Assembly: GCA_937873695.1 (NCBI GenBank)
Contig: CALMYL010000012.1
Location: forward strand, 1-64,000
Source: an uncultured Ignavibacteria bacterium
GTDB lineage: Bacteria; Bacteroidota; Ignavibacteria; Tepidaquicellales; OLB5
Length of the DNA: 64,000 nt
Reading direction: 5' to 3'
A program made the position numbers and the translations under genes. Shown here piece after piece: positions 45,070-52,329 of this stretch (position 1 is its first letter; each line of letters begins with the position of its first letter). The notes beneath the pieces were generated by a model. That model had not been told where the DNA came from and searched no databases. It worked only from the letters and a program-made list of their open reading frames with translations.

Positions 45070-45453
45070 TTACAGAAGCTCGCTTGTGGAAGTTTGCACA
45101 TACGGAATATCAAGAATTGTCTTAACACCCCATAAAGTGAATGCCAAACCAAATACTATCAATAAGCTCATTATTGTGATCGTTTGCCAGGGTTTCAGTT
45201 TGTAATCCCTGAATATTCCCCAGACACCATTCAGACCGTGATACATGCCAAGTACTAGAAAAGTGAGATCCAGCACCCTGTACCAGTTACTTTGCATTCT
45301 TGAAAGTACTGCATCGTATGTATGACCTGATTCAGGGGTGTAATGCATTAATATGTAATGACCTATCATTACTACAACAAGTATTAAACCTGTTACACGC
45401 TGGAAAACCCAGCTGAATGATCCTGAACCTTGTGAATTTTGGTGTTTATACAA
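45070..45453 (-). CDS. sdhD: Succinate dehydrogenase membrane anchor subunit SdhD
   Basis: A 127-residue three-helix protein. Helix one (WVFQRVTGLILVVVMIGHYIL) contains the R..TG and H of b-type SdhC/SdhD anchors. Helix two has GMYHGLNGVWGIFRDY, the heme/quinone-side GxHGxxG motif. Helix three is IMSLLIVFGLAFTLWGV. It anchors the succinate dehydrogenase catalytic subunits to the inner membrane and binds quinone and heme. sdhA and sdhB are not in the window. It follows sdhC by 23 bases. Confidence 0.85.
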   Translation of the reverse strand: MYKHQNSQGSGSFSWVFQRVTGLILVVVMIGHYILMHYTPESGHTYDAVLSRMQSNWYRVLDLTFLVLGMYHGLNGVWGIFRDYKLKPWQTITIMSLLIVFGLAFTLWGVKTILDIPYVQTSTSELL

Positions 45454-45476
45454 CTCTTAACCTGTTATGATTATGC

Positions 45477-45887
45477 TTATTTGAATAAATTGTGAATTTC
45501 GTGTGAAAACATAACGTAACCCATTGCAAAAAACATAACCAAACCAATTACAATGGAATACCTGTACAAGGCCCTGTGGTATTTTGCACCATCAGCCCAG
45601 TCAACCAAAACAATTCTCACGCCGTTAAGCGAGTGAAATAAAACAAATGCGAATAAGATCCACTCCAATGCCATGAAAAACGGAGTAGTATAGTGAGACA
45701 TAAATTCATTAAATGCAGCTCTTCCCTGTGAAAGTGGAGAAAGGGAAAATATATGCATAAAAAGATAAGCGATCAGAGCAATTCCGGTAATTCTGTGCAA
45801 TATCCACGCCCAGCTTCCGGAATCTTTCTTATAATTTAAATTGGTTTTTACCCAATTTTTCTGGTCAAATTTTTTGAATTCTGACAT
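45477..45887 (-). CDS. sdhC: Succinate dehydrogenase cytochrome b subunit SdhC
   Basis: A 136-residue membrane protein starting with a charged N-terminus and the first helix SWAWILHRITGIALIAYLFMHIFSL (SxxxxxHRxTG, heme/quinone site). Helix two holds FVLFHSLNGVRIVLVDWA, and helix three is YSIVIGLVMFFAMGYVMF. With sdhD it forms the membrane domain of succinate:quinone oxidoreductase in the TCA cycle and respiratory chain. In most relatives sdhCDAB or sdhCAB are one operon. Here the next gene is an Hc1-like protein, so the catalytic subunits must be elsewhere. Confidence 0.85.
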   Translation of the reverse strand: MSEFKKFDQKNWVKTNLNYKKDSGSWAWILHRITGIALIAYLFMHIFSLSPLSQGRAAFNEFMSHYTTPFFMALEWILFAFVLFHSLNGVRIVLVDWADGAKYHRALYRYSIVIGLVMFFAMGYVMFSHEIHNLFK

Positions 45888-45986
45888 TTCTATACAAAAG
45901 TAGTTAAAAATGTAAGAAAATGCAATATCTGAAAAAAATATTTGTTTTTTGAACGTTTTCGGTATGAAGGCATACTAGAATCAGTT

Positions 45987-46856
45987 TTAAGCTATTTTCA
46001 GGAATCTCCGTATAGATATCGCGCTGCCTAAAGTGCCCAATAGTGTACCAAATATTACCAGTAATATCAGGAACTTAGTATCAATTATGGAGAAATTGAA
46101 ATCATTGTTGGTATATGTTGAGTAAAAATAGCCAAGGAAGATCTGAAGTATAATTACTGCCAGAAGACTGCCTGCAAGTCCCTGAAAAAATCCTTCCATA
46201 ATAAACGGTGTGCGGATAGTCTCCTTTGTTGCTCCAATGAGTTTCATTATTTCAATAGTATCCTTTTTAGCCACAATCATAAGTCTTATGGTATTGCCTA
46301 TCAAAAATATTGAGGAAAAAGTAATTATTATTAACAGACTTAAATTCAGGAAAACAAGCGATTGTGAGTTCCTTTCGATTATTTCAAGGTTTTTCTGTGC
46401 ATATACAATATCGGCAATTTCAGGATTTTTTTGAAGCTCCAGCTTAATTTTTTCTATCCTGTCAATTGTTTTGTATTCATCATAAAGATTTATCTTTAAT
46501 GAAGGCGGCAGGGGATTATAATCAAATACTTCAAGTATATCCTGTCCGAATTCTTCCGCGAATATTTTTGCGGCTTCTTCCTTTGAAATATATGTGACAT
46601 TTTTAACTCCGCCTATTGTTTTGATTGAAGCTGTCAGCTTGCTGATATCACCGGGCTGAATGCTGTCATGCAAATAAGCGTCAATTTCAACTTTATCTCG
46701 TATTAACTTAAGCAATTTTACTGAATTGATGGAAATGGTCAAATATATGCCAAGTAAAAGCACTGCAAGTGCAATTACAATTGTTGAACTGATAACAGCC
46801 GATTTGGCTGTTTTCAGATACCGCATAAATTCAGTAAAATAGTATGATGGATTCAA
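45987..46856 (-). CDS. ftsX: Cell division protein FtsX
   Basis: FtsX is the membrane part of the FtsEX complex that activates cell-wall hydrolases during division. The 289-residue protein shows a first helix (AVISSTIVIALAVLLLGIYL), an extracytoplasmic domain of about 110 residues with VEIDAYLHD...VTYISKEEAAKIFAEEFG and NPLPPSLKI, and then three helices of the FtsX/MacB fold, with NTIRLMIVAKKDTIEIMKLIGATKE between helices two and three. ftsE is not adjacent in the window. The gene is flanked downstream by sdhC and upstream by the hairpin block around the transposase. Confidence 0.9.
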   Translation of the reverse strand: MNPSYYFTEFMRYLKTAKSAVISSTIVIALAVLLLGIYLTISINSVKLLKLIRDKVEIDAYLHDSIQPGDISKLTASIKTIGGVKNVTYISKEEAAKIFAEEFGQDILEVFDYNPLPPSLKINLYDEYKTIDRIEKIKLELQKNPEIADIVYAQKNLEIIERNSQSLVFLNLSLLIIITFSSIFLIGNTIRLMIVAKKDTIEIMKLIGATKETIRTPFIMEGFFQGLAGSLLAVIILQIFLGYFYSTYTNNDFNFSIIDTKFLILLVIFGTLLGTLGSAISIRRFLKIA

Positions 46857-46955
46857 ATCTATCTGTAATTATCAATGAGTATTGTGCAATAATAATGGTT
46901 ATAGTGTTAAAAAATTAGTCAATTTGAAGGTTTGTTGAATCTACAAGTTGTTAGT

Positions 46956-47317
46956 ATGTGCGATCTCTCAGGGGTCGGGTAGATCATTGAAAGTTAGTTA
47001 TAAATGTGTGACGCCTACGGCGTCAGGTTTTATTGAAAATCAAAAACCATATATGTGCGACCCCTACGGGGTCGGGTAGATTTTCTAAATTTGTGGTTAT
47101 AAACATGTGACTCCTACGGAGTCAAAAACTTAAAAAACCTGTGAATCATAGCATATAGTTACAATTTTCTACATCCTTCTGCGACAAGGTTCTTTAAGGC
47201 GAGTTCAAAGTTAACAATTAAGAAAATTATGAATATATGATTTTTTTGATGCCGGAGGCATCACACATTTATAGCTAATAATGTTAGAGGAAACCCGACC
47301 CCAGAGGGGTCGCACGT
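46956..47317. repeat. Left hairpin block (three two-hairpin units)
   Basis: Unit 1 pairs an imperfect hairpin (46961-46977) with TGACGCCTACGGCGTCA (47009-47025). Unit 2 has CGACCCCTACGGGGTCG (47058-47074) and TGACTCCTACGGAGTCA (47108-47124). Unit 3 is in reverse orientation: TGATGCCGGAGGCATCA (47247-47263) then CGACCCCAGAGGGGTCG (47296-47312). Each linker carries TATAAA-rATGTG next to the second hairpin. The block repeats, with changes, at 47808-48211 on the far side of the transposase. Confidence 0.85.
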
Positions 47318-47329
47318 TATCATAAAGAA

Positions 47330-47794
47330 TCAATCTTCAATCCATTCAAACAAATATTTCTCATCGTATTCAACTTCATATTTTCTCAACAGCTCAATAT
47401 ATTCTTCCTTAAAAGTCCTTTTCCTGTGATGTTCTTTCTGATTAATGATATAATTAATAACTTTGTCCAGTTGTGAGAGACTCACAGAAAATGCACCGAA
47501 GCCTGATTGCCAATTAAAACTATATTTTGTTAACCCTTCTTCTTTGATATAACTTGAGGATGATTTCTTAACTTCTCTAACTAAAACAGATATAGCGATG
47601 TCCGGTTTTAAACCTATCAAAAAATGAATATGATCAGGCATTCCGTTTATTCGCAGCATTTTTTGTCCCATTTTTTGTACTGTGCCTGTAATGTATTTGT
47701 AGAGTTTATCTTCCCATGATCGGTTTATGAGTGCATTTCTGCTTTTTACAGCAAAAACAATGTGAATATATAACTGTGTGAATGTATTTGGCAT
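47330..47794 (-). CDS. IS200/IS605-family Y1 transposase (RAYT-like)
   Basis: A 154-residue HUH endonuclease-type transposase. It has the strand YIHIVFAVKSRNALI, the HUH metal site GMPDHIHFLIGL (His-Ile-His) around residue 56, and a C-terminal YIINQKEHHRKRTF with the catalytic tyrosine and glutamine (YxxxQ). A tail EEYIELLRKYEVEYDEKYLFEW follows, as in Bacteroidetes family members. It nicks single-stranded DNA at hairpins. The length is complete and no frameshift is present, so it may be active. Both sides carry hairpin blocks. There is no accessory tnpB gene. Confidence 0.92.
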   Translation of the reverse strand: MPNTFTQLYIHIVFAVKSRNALINRSWEDKLYKYITGTVQKMGQKMLRINGMPDHIHFLIGLKPDIAISVLVREVKKSSSSYIKEEGLTKYSFNWQSGFGAFSVSLSQLDKVINYIINQKEHHRKRTFKEEYIELLRKYEVEYDEKYLFEWIED

Positions 47795-47807
47795 TTTTAA
47801 AGTTAAT

Positions 47808-48211
47808 ATGTGCGACCCCTACGGGGTCGGTCCGATTATTGAAAGTTTGTTATAAATGAGTGACGCCTCTGGCGTCATGTTTGTATTAAAATCAAAAAAC
47901 ATATATGCGCGACCCCTTCGGGGTCGGTTTGAACATAAAATATCAACTATAAATGTTCGACCACTACAGAGGTCGATTATATTATTAATTTATTGGCCAT
48001 AAACATATCTGTGCTACGAAGTCAAAAAATAAAAAAAACCTGTAAACCATAATGTTGCAAATGACTACATCCTTCCGTGACAAAGTTCTTTAAAGCGAGC
48101 TCAAGTTAACAATTAAGAATATTATGATATATGATTTTTTGATGCCGTAGGCATCAAACATTTATAGCTGCGAATGTCAGAAGAATCTACGACCCCGTAG
48201 GGGTCGCACGT
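47808..48211. repeat. Right hairpin block (three two-hairpin units)
   Basis: Unit 1 has CGACCCCTACGGGGTCG (47813-47829) and TGACGCCTCTGGCGTCA (47861-47877). Unit 2 has CGACCCCTTCGGGGTCG (47910-47926), a diverged hairpin with GACC/GGTC arms (47959-47975) and a decayed one near 48010. The reversed unit has TGATGCCGTAGGCATCA (48140-48156) and CGACCCCGTAGGGGTCG (48190-48206). Outside the hairpins, segments such as GACTACATCCTTC and TTAACAATTAAGAA are shared with the left block. Confidence 0.85.
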
Positions 48212-48232
48212 ACATAATCCAACAAAAACACA

Positions 48233-50011
48233 TCACTTCTTTTTCACAACTTCATCCCAGCCGAGGTAATTAACATGCTTTAAGATTATCCATCCTGCAA
48301 TTGTGCCAAGCGCAATATATATAGCGCCTGCACCGGGATTACCTAAAATTATTTTTCCTATTCCGAATAAATACATATATACCAATATTATCCCAAGCAT
48401 CCAGTCAATAAACAGTACTGCATAACCGCGGTCAGCCCTTATGTGCGGGTGTTTGGCCGCATATTTTTTCCAGCCAAAACCCCCCGGATGTACGCGCATA
48501 TAAAAGATCGAGAGCTTTTCATCGCTTACCGGTTTGGTCATGAATACTGTCGCCAGCCACGCCAATGTTGTTACCGGTACAATTATAAATAATGTTTCAG
48601 GGAATTTAATGCCAAAATCACCAAAATACAAAACTGCGTAAACAACAAATGGCGTTACTGTTGCCACAATTTCAGAAATTGCGTTAATGCGCCACCAGTA
48701 CCATCTTAAGATCAGAATTAATCCAAGCCCGGCGCCGCACTCAATTACAAATGCCCATACACCTGAAATTGTTGTCATGAACATTGTAACAACCACAGAA
48801 ATTATCATAAAAGCAATAGTCGCTATCCTTGATACTGCAACGTAAGTCTTTTCTGTTTTACCCGGAGATATGAATCGTTTGTAGAAATCATTAACGAAGT
48901 ATGAAGTGCCCCAGTTAAGGTGGGTTGCTATGGTTGACATGTATGCCGCAATGAATGCTGCAAGAAGCAATCCCTTTAATCCCATCGGCAGGAAGTCATT
49001 CATTGCTTTAACATAGCCAAGACCCTTATCTGCCATTGATAGCTCAGGATAGAGCACAATAGCTGAGAGTCCGACAAGTATCCATGGCCACGGCCTTATA
49101 CAATAGTGGGCTACTTGAAAGAATAACGTTGCAAGTAGTGAGTTTTTCTCGTCTTTGGCGGACATTATTCTTTGCGCTATATAACCACCGCCACCCGGTT
49201 CCGCGCCTGGATACCAGCTAGCCCACCATTGAATTCCGATAAATGCCAAAAATGTAGATACTGTCATCATTAAAATGCCGCCGGTGCCTGTAGAAGTTCC
49301 CGTTTCGCCGCCTATTTGCGGAGTAAATCTCAAAGCCCAATCCGGCAGTTTATCCTGCAAACCACTGATGCCGCCTATCTGGGGAGAGTTAACTACTATT
49401 ATAGCGAGTATTATACATCCCGCCATTGCAAGTATGAACTGGAATGCATCTGTGACCGCCACGCCCCACAGACCGGATATTGCGGAATATACCGCTGTTA
49501 TGAACATTCCAGCCGCTAAAAAATATATTACATTCCCATTATTTACAAATTCGGGGAACATACCAAGCAGTATCTTGCCCATCGCGAGATTTACCCAGCC
49601 CATAATTATACAATTCATAAATATGCCCAGATACAACGCTTTGAATCCGCGCAGGAATGAAGCTGATTTACCGGAGTATCTTAATTCAATGAATTCAACA
49701 TCAGTCAGTATGCCTGCCCTGCGCCAAAGTTTGGCGAAGAAAAACACAGTAAGCATTCCGCCAATCAGCATATTCCACCAGAGCCAGTTGCCGGCGATTC
49801 CGTTTTGTCCGACAAGCTCCGCAACCGCAAGCGGCGTATCAGCCGCAAAAGTTGTAGCAACCATACTCAGACCCGCAAGCCACCAAGGCAGCTTTCTGCC
49901 TGAGAGGAAAAAATCTTCTGTGTTGCCGCTTGCTTTTTTATAGTAGTATAAACCTATTGCAAGGCTGATGATGAAATATAACGCAATTATGATCCAGTCA
50001 ATTAAATGCAT
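48233..50011 (-). CDS. Sodium:solute symporter (SSS family), long form
   Basis: A 592-residue transporter with about 14 membrane helices. The opening IIALYFIISLAIGLYYYKKASGNTEDFFLSGRKLPWWLAGLSMVATT is the SSS signature, including the 'DFFLSGR.LPWW' segment and the sodium-site helix. TDVEFIELRYSGKSA and GVAVTDAFQFILAMAGCII follow. The cytoplasmic segment between late helices (SIFYMRVHPGGFGWKKYAAKHPH) is longer than in the symporter at 29471. This group in Bacteroidetes is annotated as Na+:solute or Na+:galactoside transporters; the solute here is unknown. The ATG at 50011 is on the opposite strand from the T9SS row. Confidence 0.9.
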   Translation of the reverse strand: MHLIDWIIIALYFIISLAIGLYYYKKASGNTEDFFLSGRKLPWWLAGLSMVATTFAADTPLAVAELVGQNGIAGNWLWWNMLIGGMLTVFFFAKLWRRAGILTDVEFIELRYSGKSASFLRGFKALYLGIFMNCIIMGWVNLAMGKILLGMFPEFVNNGNVIYFLAAGMFITAVYSAISGLWGVAVTDAFQFILAMAGCIILAIIVVNSPQIGGISGLQDKLPDWALRFTPQIGGETGTSTGTGGILMMTVSTFLAFIGIQWWASWYPGAEPGGGGYIAQRIMSAKDEKNSLLATLFFQVAHYCIRPWPWILVGLSAIVLYPELSMADKGLGYVKAMNDFLPMGLKGLLLAAFIAAYMSTIATHLNWGTSYFVNDFYKRFISPGKTEKTYVAVSRIATIAFMIISVVVTMFMTTISGVWAFVIECGAGLGLILILRWYWWRINAISEIVATVTPFVVYAVLYFGDFGIKFPETLFIIVPVTTLAWLATVFMTKPVSDEKLSIFYMRVHPGGFGWKKYAAKHPHIRADRGYAVLFIDWMLGIILVYMYLFGIGKIILGNPGAGAIYIALGTIAGWIILKHVNYLGWDEVVKKK

Positions 50012-50127
50012 AATGTTTTAGGCATAACAAAGTTATTAAATATGAAACAAAAATAACGTAATTGCTTTATAATTGCAATTTTTAAAGGAATGTAAATAAT
50101 TAAATTACAATTCGGGATTTTGTTGAT

Positions 50128-50135
50128 TATATTTG
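50128..50135 (+). promoter_or_regulatory. TAnnTTTG -7 box for the YCF48-like row
   Basis: TATATTTG ends 22 bases before the ATG at 50158, with a good ribosome-binding site GGAGG (50149-50153) between them. It probably drives at least the first two genes, which overlap. Confidence 0.45.
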
Positions 50136-50157
50136 TGTAACTTAAACCGGAGGACAA

Positions 50158-52329
50158 ATGAGATCCTTGTTTTTACTTTTATTCCTTCTTCCATCCATAT
50201 TAATATCTCAAAATTCAGATTGGGCTTACCGCAATCCATATCCGCAAAATGATTTCTATGCAATAAAATTTTTCAACCAAAATACCGGTTACGTAATTGG
50301 TTCAAATGGAATATTCATGAAGAATACTACAGGTTCAAATAACTGGATAAATATTCCAACGAATACAACTAACGATCTTTATGCAATGCATTTTTTTAAT
50401 GTAAATACAGGCTACATTGCAGGTGCTGGCGGTTTAATATTGTATACTTCGACAGGAGGATCGTCTTGGACTTCTGTGGCAACCAGTAACGGGTTTGCTT
50501 TGAGATCAATTGTTTTTATTAACAATAACACGGGATTTGCCGCCGGCGATCACGGAGAATTGTATAAAACCACTTCGGGTATAACAGGATGGCTTTCTAC
50601 GCCTGTTACGGCAACAAACCTGAGGAGTATATATTTTTATGACTCATTAAAGGGATTTGTATGCGGCGATAGCGGCAAGTTCTTTAAAACTACCAACTGC
50701 GGGGTAAACTGGAGCGTACAAACTGTAGGGACAGAAAATCTTTATAGTGTAAACTTTATCAATTCTCTAACGGGATTTTTGACTGCAAGACTTGGCTCAA
50801 TGAAATCAACTGATGGCGGAAATACCTGGAGTAATTTTCAGGTCGGGTACTCTGGTGAGGAGAATATTGTTAAATTTGTTAACGCGAATACAGGTTATGT
50901 TTGCGGTAAGAATGGACCAATATCCAGAACTACAAACGGAGGCGCGGTATGGCAGCCGTGGTGTTCTTATCAGCTTTTCTTTGGAAACAAATTCAATGAT
51001 ATCAGTATAGTTGATTCCGCAGCCGGTTATGTTTGCGGAGAGCAGGGATGGATAGTTAAATGCTACTTCACTGATCAGCAGAACCAAACAGCATATAACC
51101 TGGGGGGCTCTCTGGCAAATTTAAGCAGGATCTCGTTTACAAGCGCTACTACCGGCGCAATGATGGGAGATGGCTCATTATTGTTCACCACCAGTACCGG
51201 CGGTGATAAATGGGATATCACATTTAGCGGAAGCAACAGCTGGTTTGAAGGTACAACATGGCTTACAAAGCTTTGGGTTTACTCGCCAAACAGCTGGTAC
51301 AGGGAATTATATTTCCCGGGAGTTGGTGGATTTCCATCCTTTTCAATACAGCAATCAACAGATATGGGCTTAACTTGGACTGGGCCCAGAAATTTTGGAT
51401 CAATGGGTTACGGAGTCGGCGATGTTTTCGAATCAGGCGGTGTGACATATCTTTCTAGCAGCCTGGAGGTGAAAAAAAATTCAGGGTCCGGCTGGAGCAC
51501 GGTTTATACAGGTTCAACACCCGGAAAAATTCATTTTGCTGATGCAAATACAGGATTTGTTTCTACATATACAAGCGGTCTGAAATCAATTTTGTATACT
51601 TCAAACGGCGGAACAAACTGGATCACTTATTCAACCGGTTCAACCAAAAGTATTGAATCAGTCTATTTAAGAACTTCAGGGCTTGGCTTTATTGGATGCG
51701 ATTCATCACTTCTGCTTAGGACAACAAATTTTGGTGCGAACTGGACGCAAGTTACCGTGCCAAATAACCTCCGTGTCCAGAATATCAGGTTTTCAAGTGA
51801 GATAATCGGTTGGTTTTTAGGCACTGAGCGCAACTCACCATATACTGGCAGACTTCTTGTTACCAATAACGGCGGTACAACTTTTCAGCAGATGATGTCA
51901 CTTGAGAATTTTAATGTAACGGGATATTCATTTGTTGATGCTCAAAATGGATTTGTTTGCGGTGATTCAGGTAAAGTGTTAAAAACTACCAACGGCGGAT
52001 TAACATTCGTATCACAAAACGGAGAGTTGTATCCTGAAAAATATTCACTATCCCAAAACTATCCAAATCCGTTCAACCCGGTTACAAATATTAGTTTTTC
52101 AATTCCCCTCTCGAGAGGGGTGACCGCCGAAGGCGGGCGGGGTGTGTTTGTAAAACTTATTATTTATGACTTGCTCGGCAGAGAAGTTACTTCTCTCGTA
52201 AATCAACAAATGCAGCCGGGTAGTTATAATGTGGATTGGGACGCGTCAAATTATCCGAGCGGGGTGTATTTTTATAAACTTGAATCAAATGATTACTCGG
52301 AATCCAGAAGGATGGTGCTGGTAAAATGA
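50158..52329 (+). CDS. YCF48-like propeller protein with T9SS sorting domain, tandem copy 1
   Basis: A 723-residue secreted protein. Signal peptide SLFLLLFLLPSILIS is followed by repeated blades of the YCF48/sialidase kind: 'FFNQNTGYVIG', 'NTGYIAGAGGLILYTSTGGSSW', 'NTGFAAGDHGELYKTTSG', 'GFVCGDSGKFFKTTNCGVNW' and similar to about residue 620. The sorting domain begins SQNYPNPFNPVTNISF. Inside it lies an in-frame insert PLSRGVTAEGGRGVF, made by a palindromic DNA element (see 52107), before VKLIIYDLLGREV. It ends SESRRMVLVK. It should be displayed on the cell surface by T9SS. The stop overlaps the next gene by 4 bases. Function unknown; adhesion or polymer binding is possible. Confidence 0.87.
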   Translation: MRSLFLLLFLLPSILISQNSDWAYRNPYPQNDFYAIKFFNQNTGYVIGSNGIFMKNTTGSNNWINIPTNTTNDLYAMHFFNVNTGYIAGAGGLILYTSTGGSSWTSVATSNGFALRSIVFINNNTGFAAGDHGELYKTTSGITGWLSTPVTATNLRSIYFYDSLKGFVCGDSGKFFKTTNCGVNWSVQTVGTENLYSVNFINSLTGFLTARLGSMKSTDGGNTWSNFQVGYSGEENIVKFVNANTGYVCGKNGPISRTTNGGAVWQPWCSYQLFFGNKFNDISIVDSAAGYVCGEQGWIVKCYFTDQQNQTAYNLGGSLANLSRISFTSATTGAMMGDGSLLFTTSTGGDKWDITFSGSNSWFEGTTWLTKLWVYSPNSWYRELYFPGVGGFPSFSIQQSTDMGLTWTGPRNFGSMGYGVGDVFESGGVTYLSSSLEVKKNSGSGWSTVYTGSTPGKIHFADANTGFVSTYTSGLKSILYTSNGGTNWITYSTGSTKSIESVYLRTSGLGFIGCDSSLLLRTTNFGANWTQVTVPNNLRVQNIRFSSEIIGWFLGTERNSPYTGRLLVTNNGGTTFQQMMSLENFNVTGYSFVDAQNGFVCGDSGKVLKTTNGGLTFVSQNGELYPEKYSLSQNYPNPFNPVTNISFSIPLSRGVTAEGGRGVFVKLIIYDLLGREVTSLVNQQMQPGSYNVDWDASNYPSGVYFYKLESNDYSESRRMVLVK
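52107..52147. repeat. Palindromic element inserted in frame in a T9SS sorting domain
   Basis: CCCCTCTCGAGAGGGG is a 16-base perfect palindrome, followed by an imperfect CCGCC-GAAG-GCGG stem and GGGGTG. Together they add about ten codons (RGVTAEGGRG) relative to sibling domains that go straight from FDIPKSGLVK. The same insert, with one base changed, is at 55646-55687. A relative lies in the spacer at 23783. Confidence 0.75.

Larger units (their letters stand above)
46956..48211. mobile_element. RAYT/IS200-like element: transposase between two homologous hairpin blocks
   Basis: The transposase at 47330-47794 is tightly flanked (12 and 13 bases) by two related blocks of about 360 and 400 bases. 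Both contain the same order of units: direct, direct, then reversed at the outer right. Stem changes are compensated on both arms (GACCCC/GGGGTC, GACGCC/GGCGTC, GACTCC/GGAGTC, GATGCC/GGCATC). This is the arrangement expected of REP-associated tyrosine transposases, in which the enzyme acts on hairpin ends. No target-site duplication is obvious. Confidence 0.7.

Noticed and set aside
46956-48211. Complete IS605 with tnpB
   Set aside because: No tnpB/IscB frame exists in or near the blocks; only the tnpA-type gene is present.
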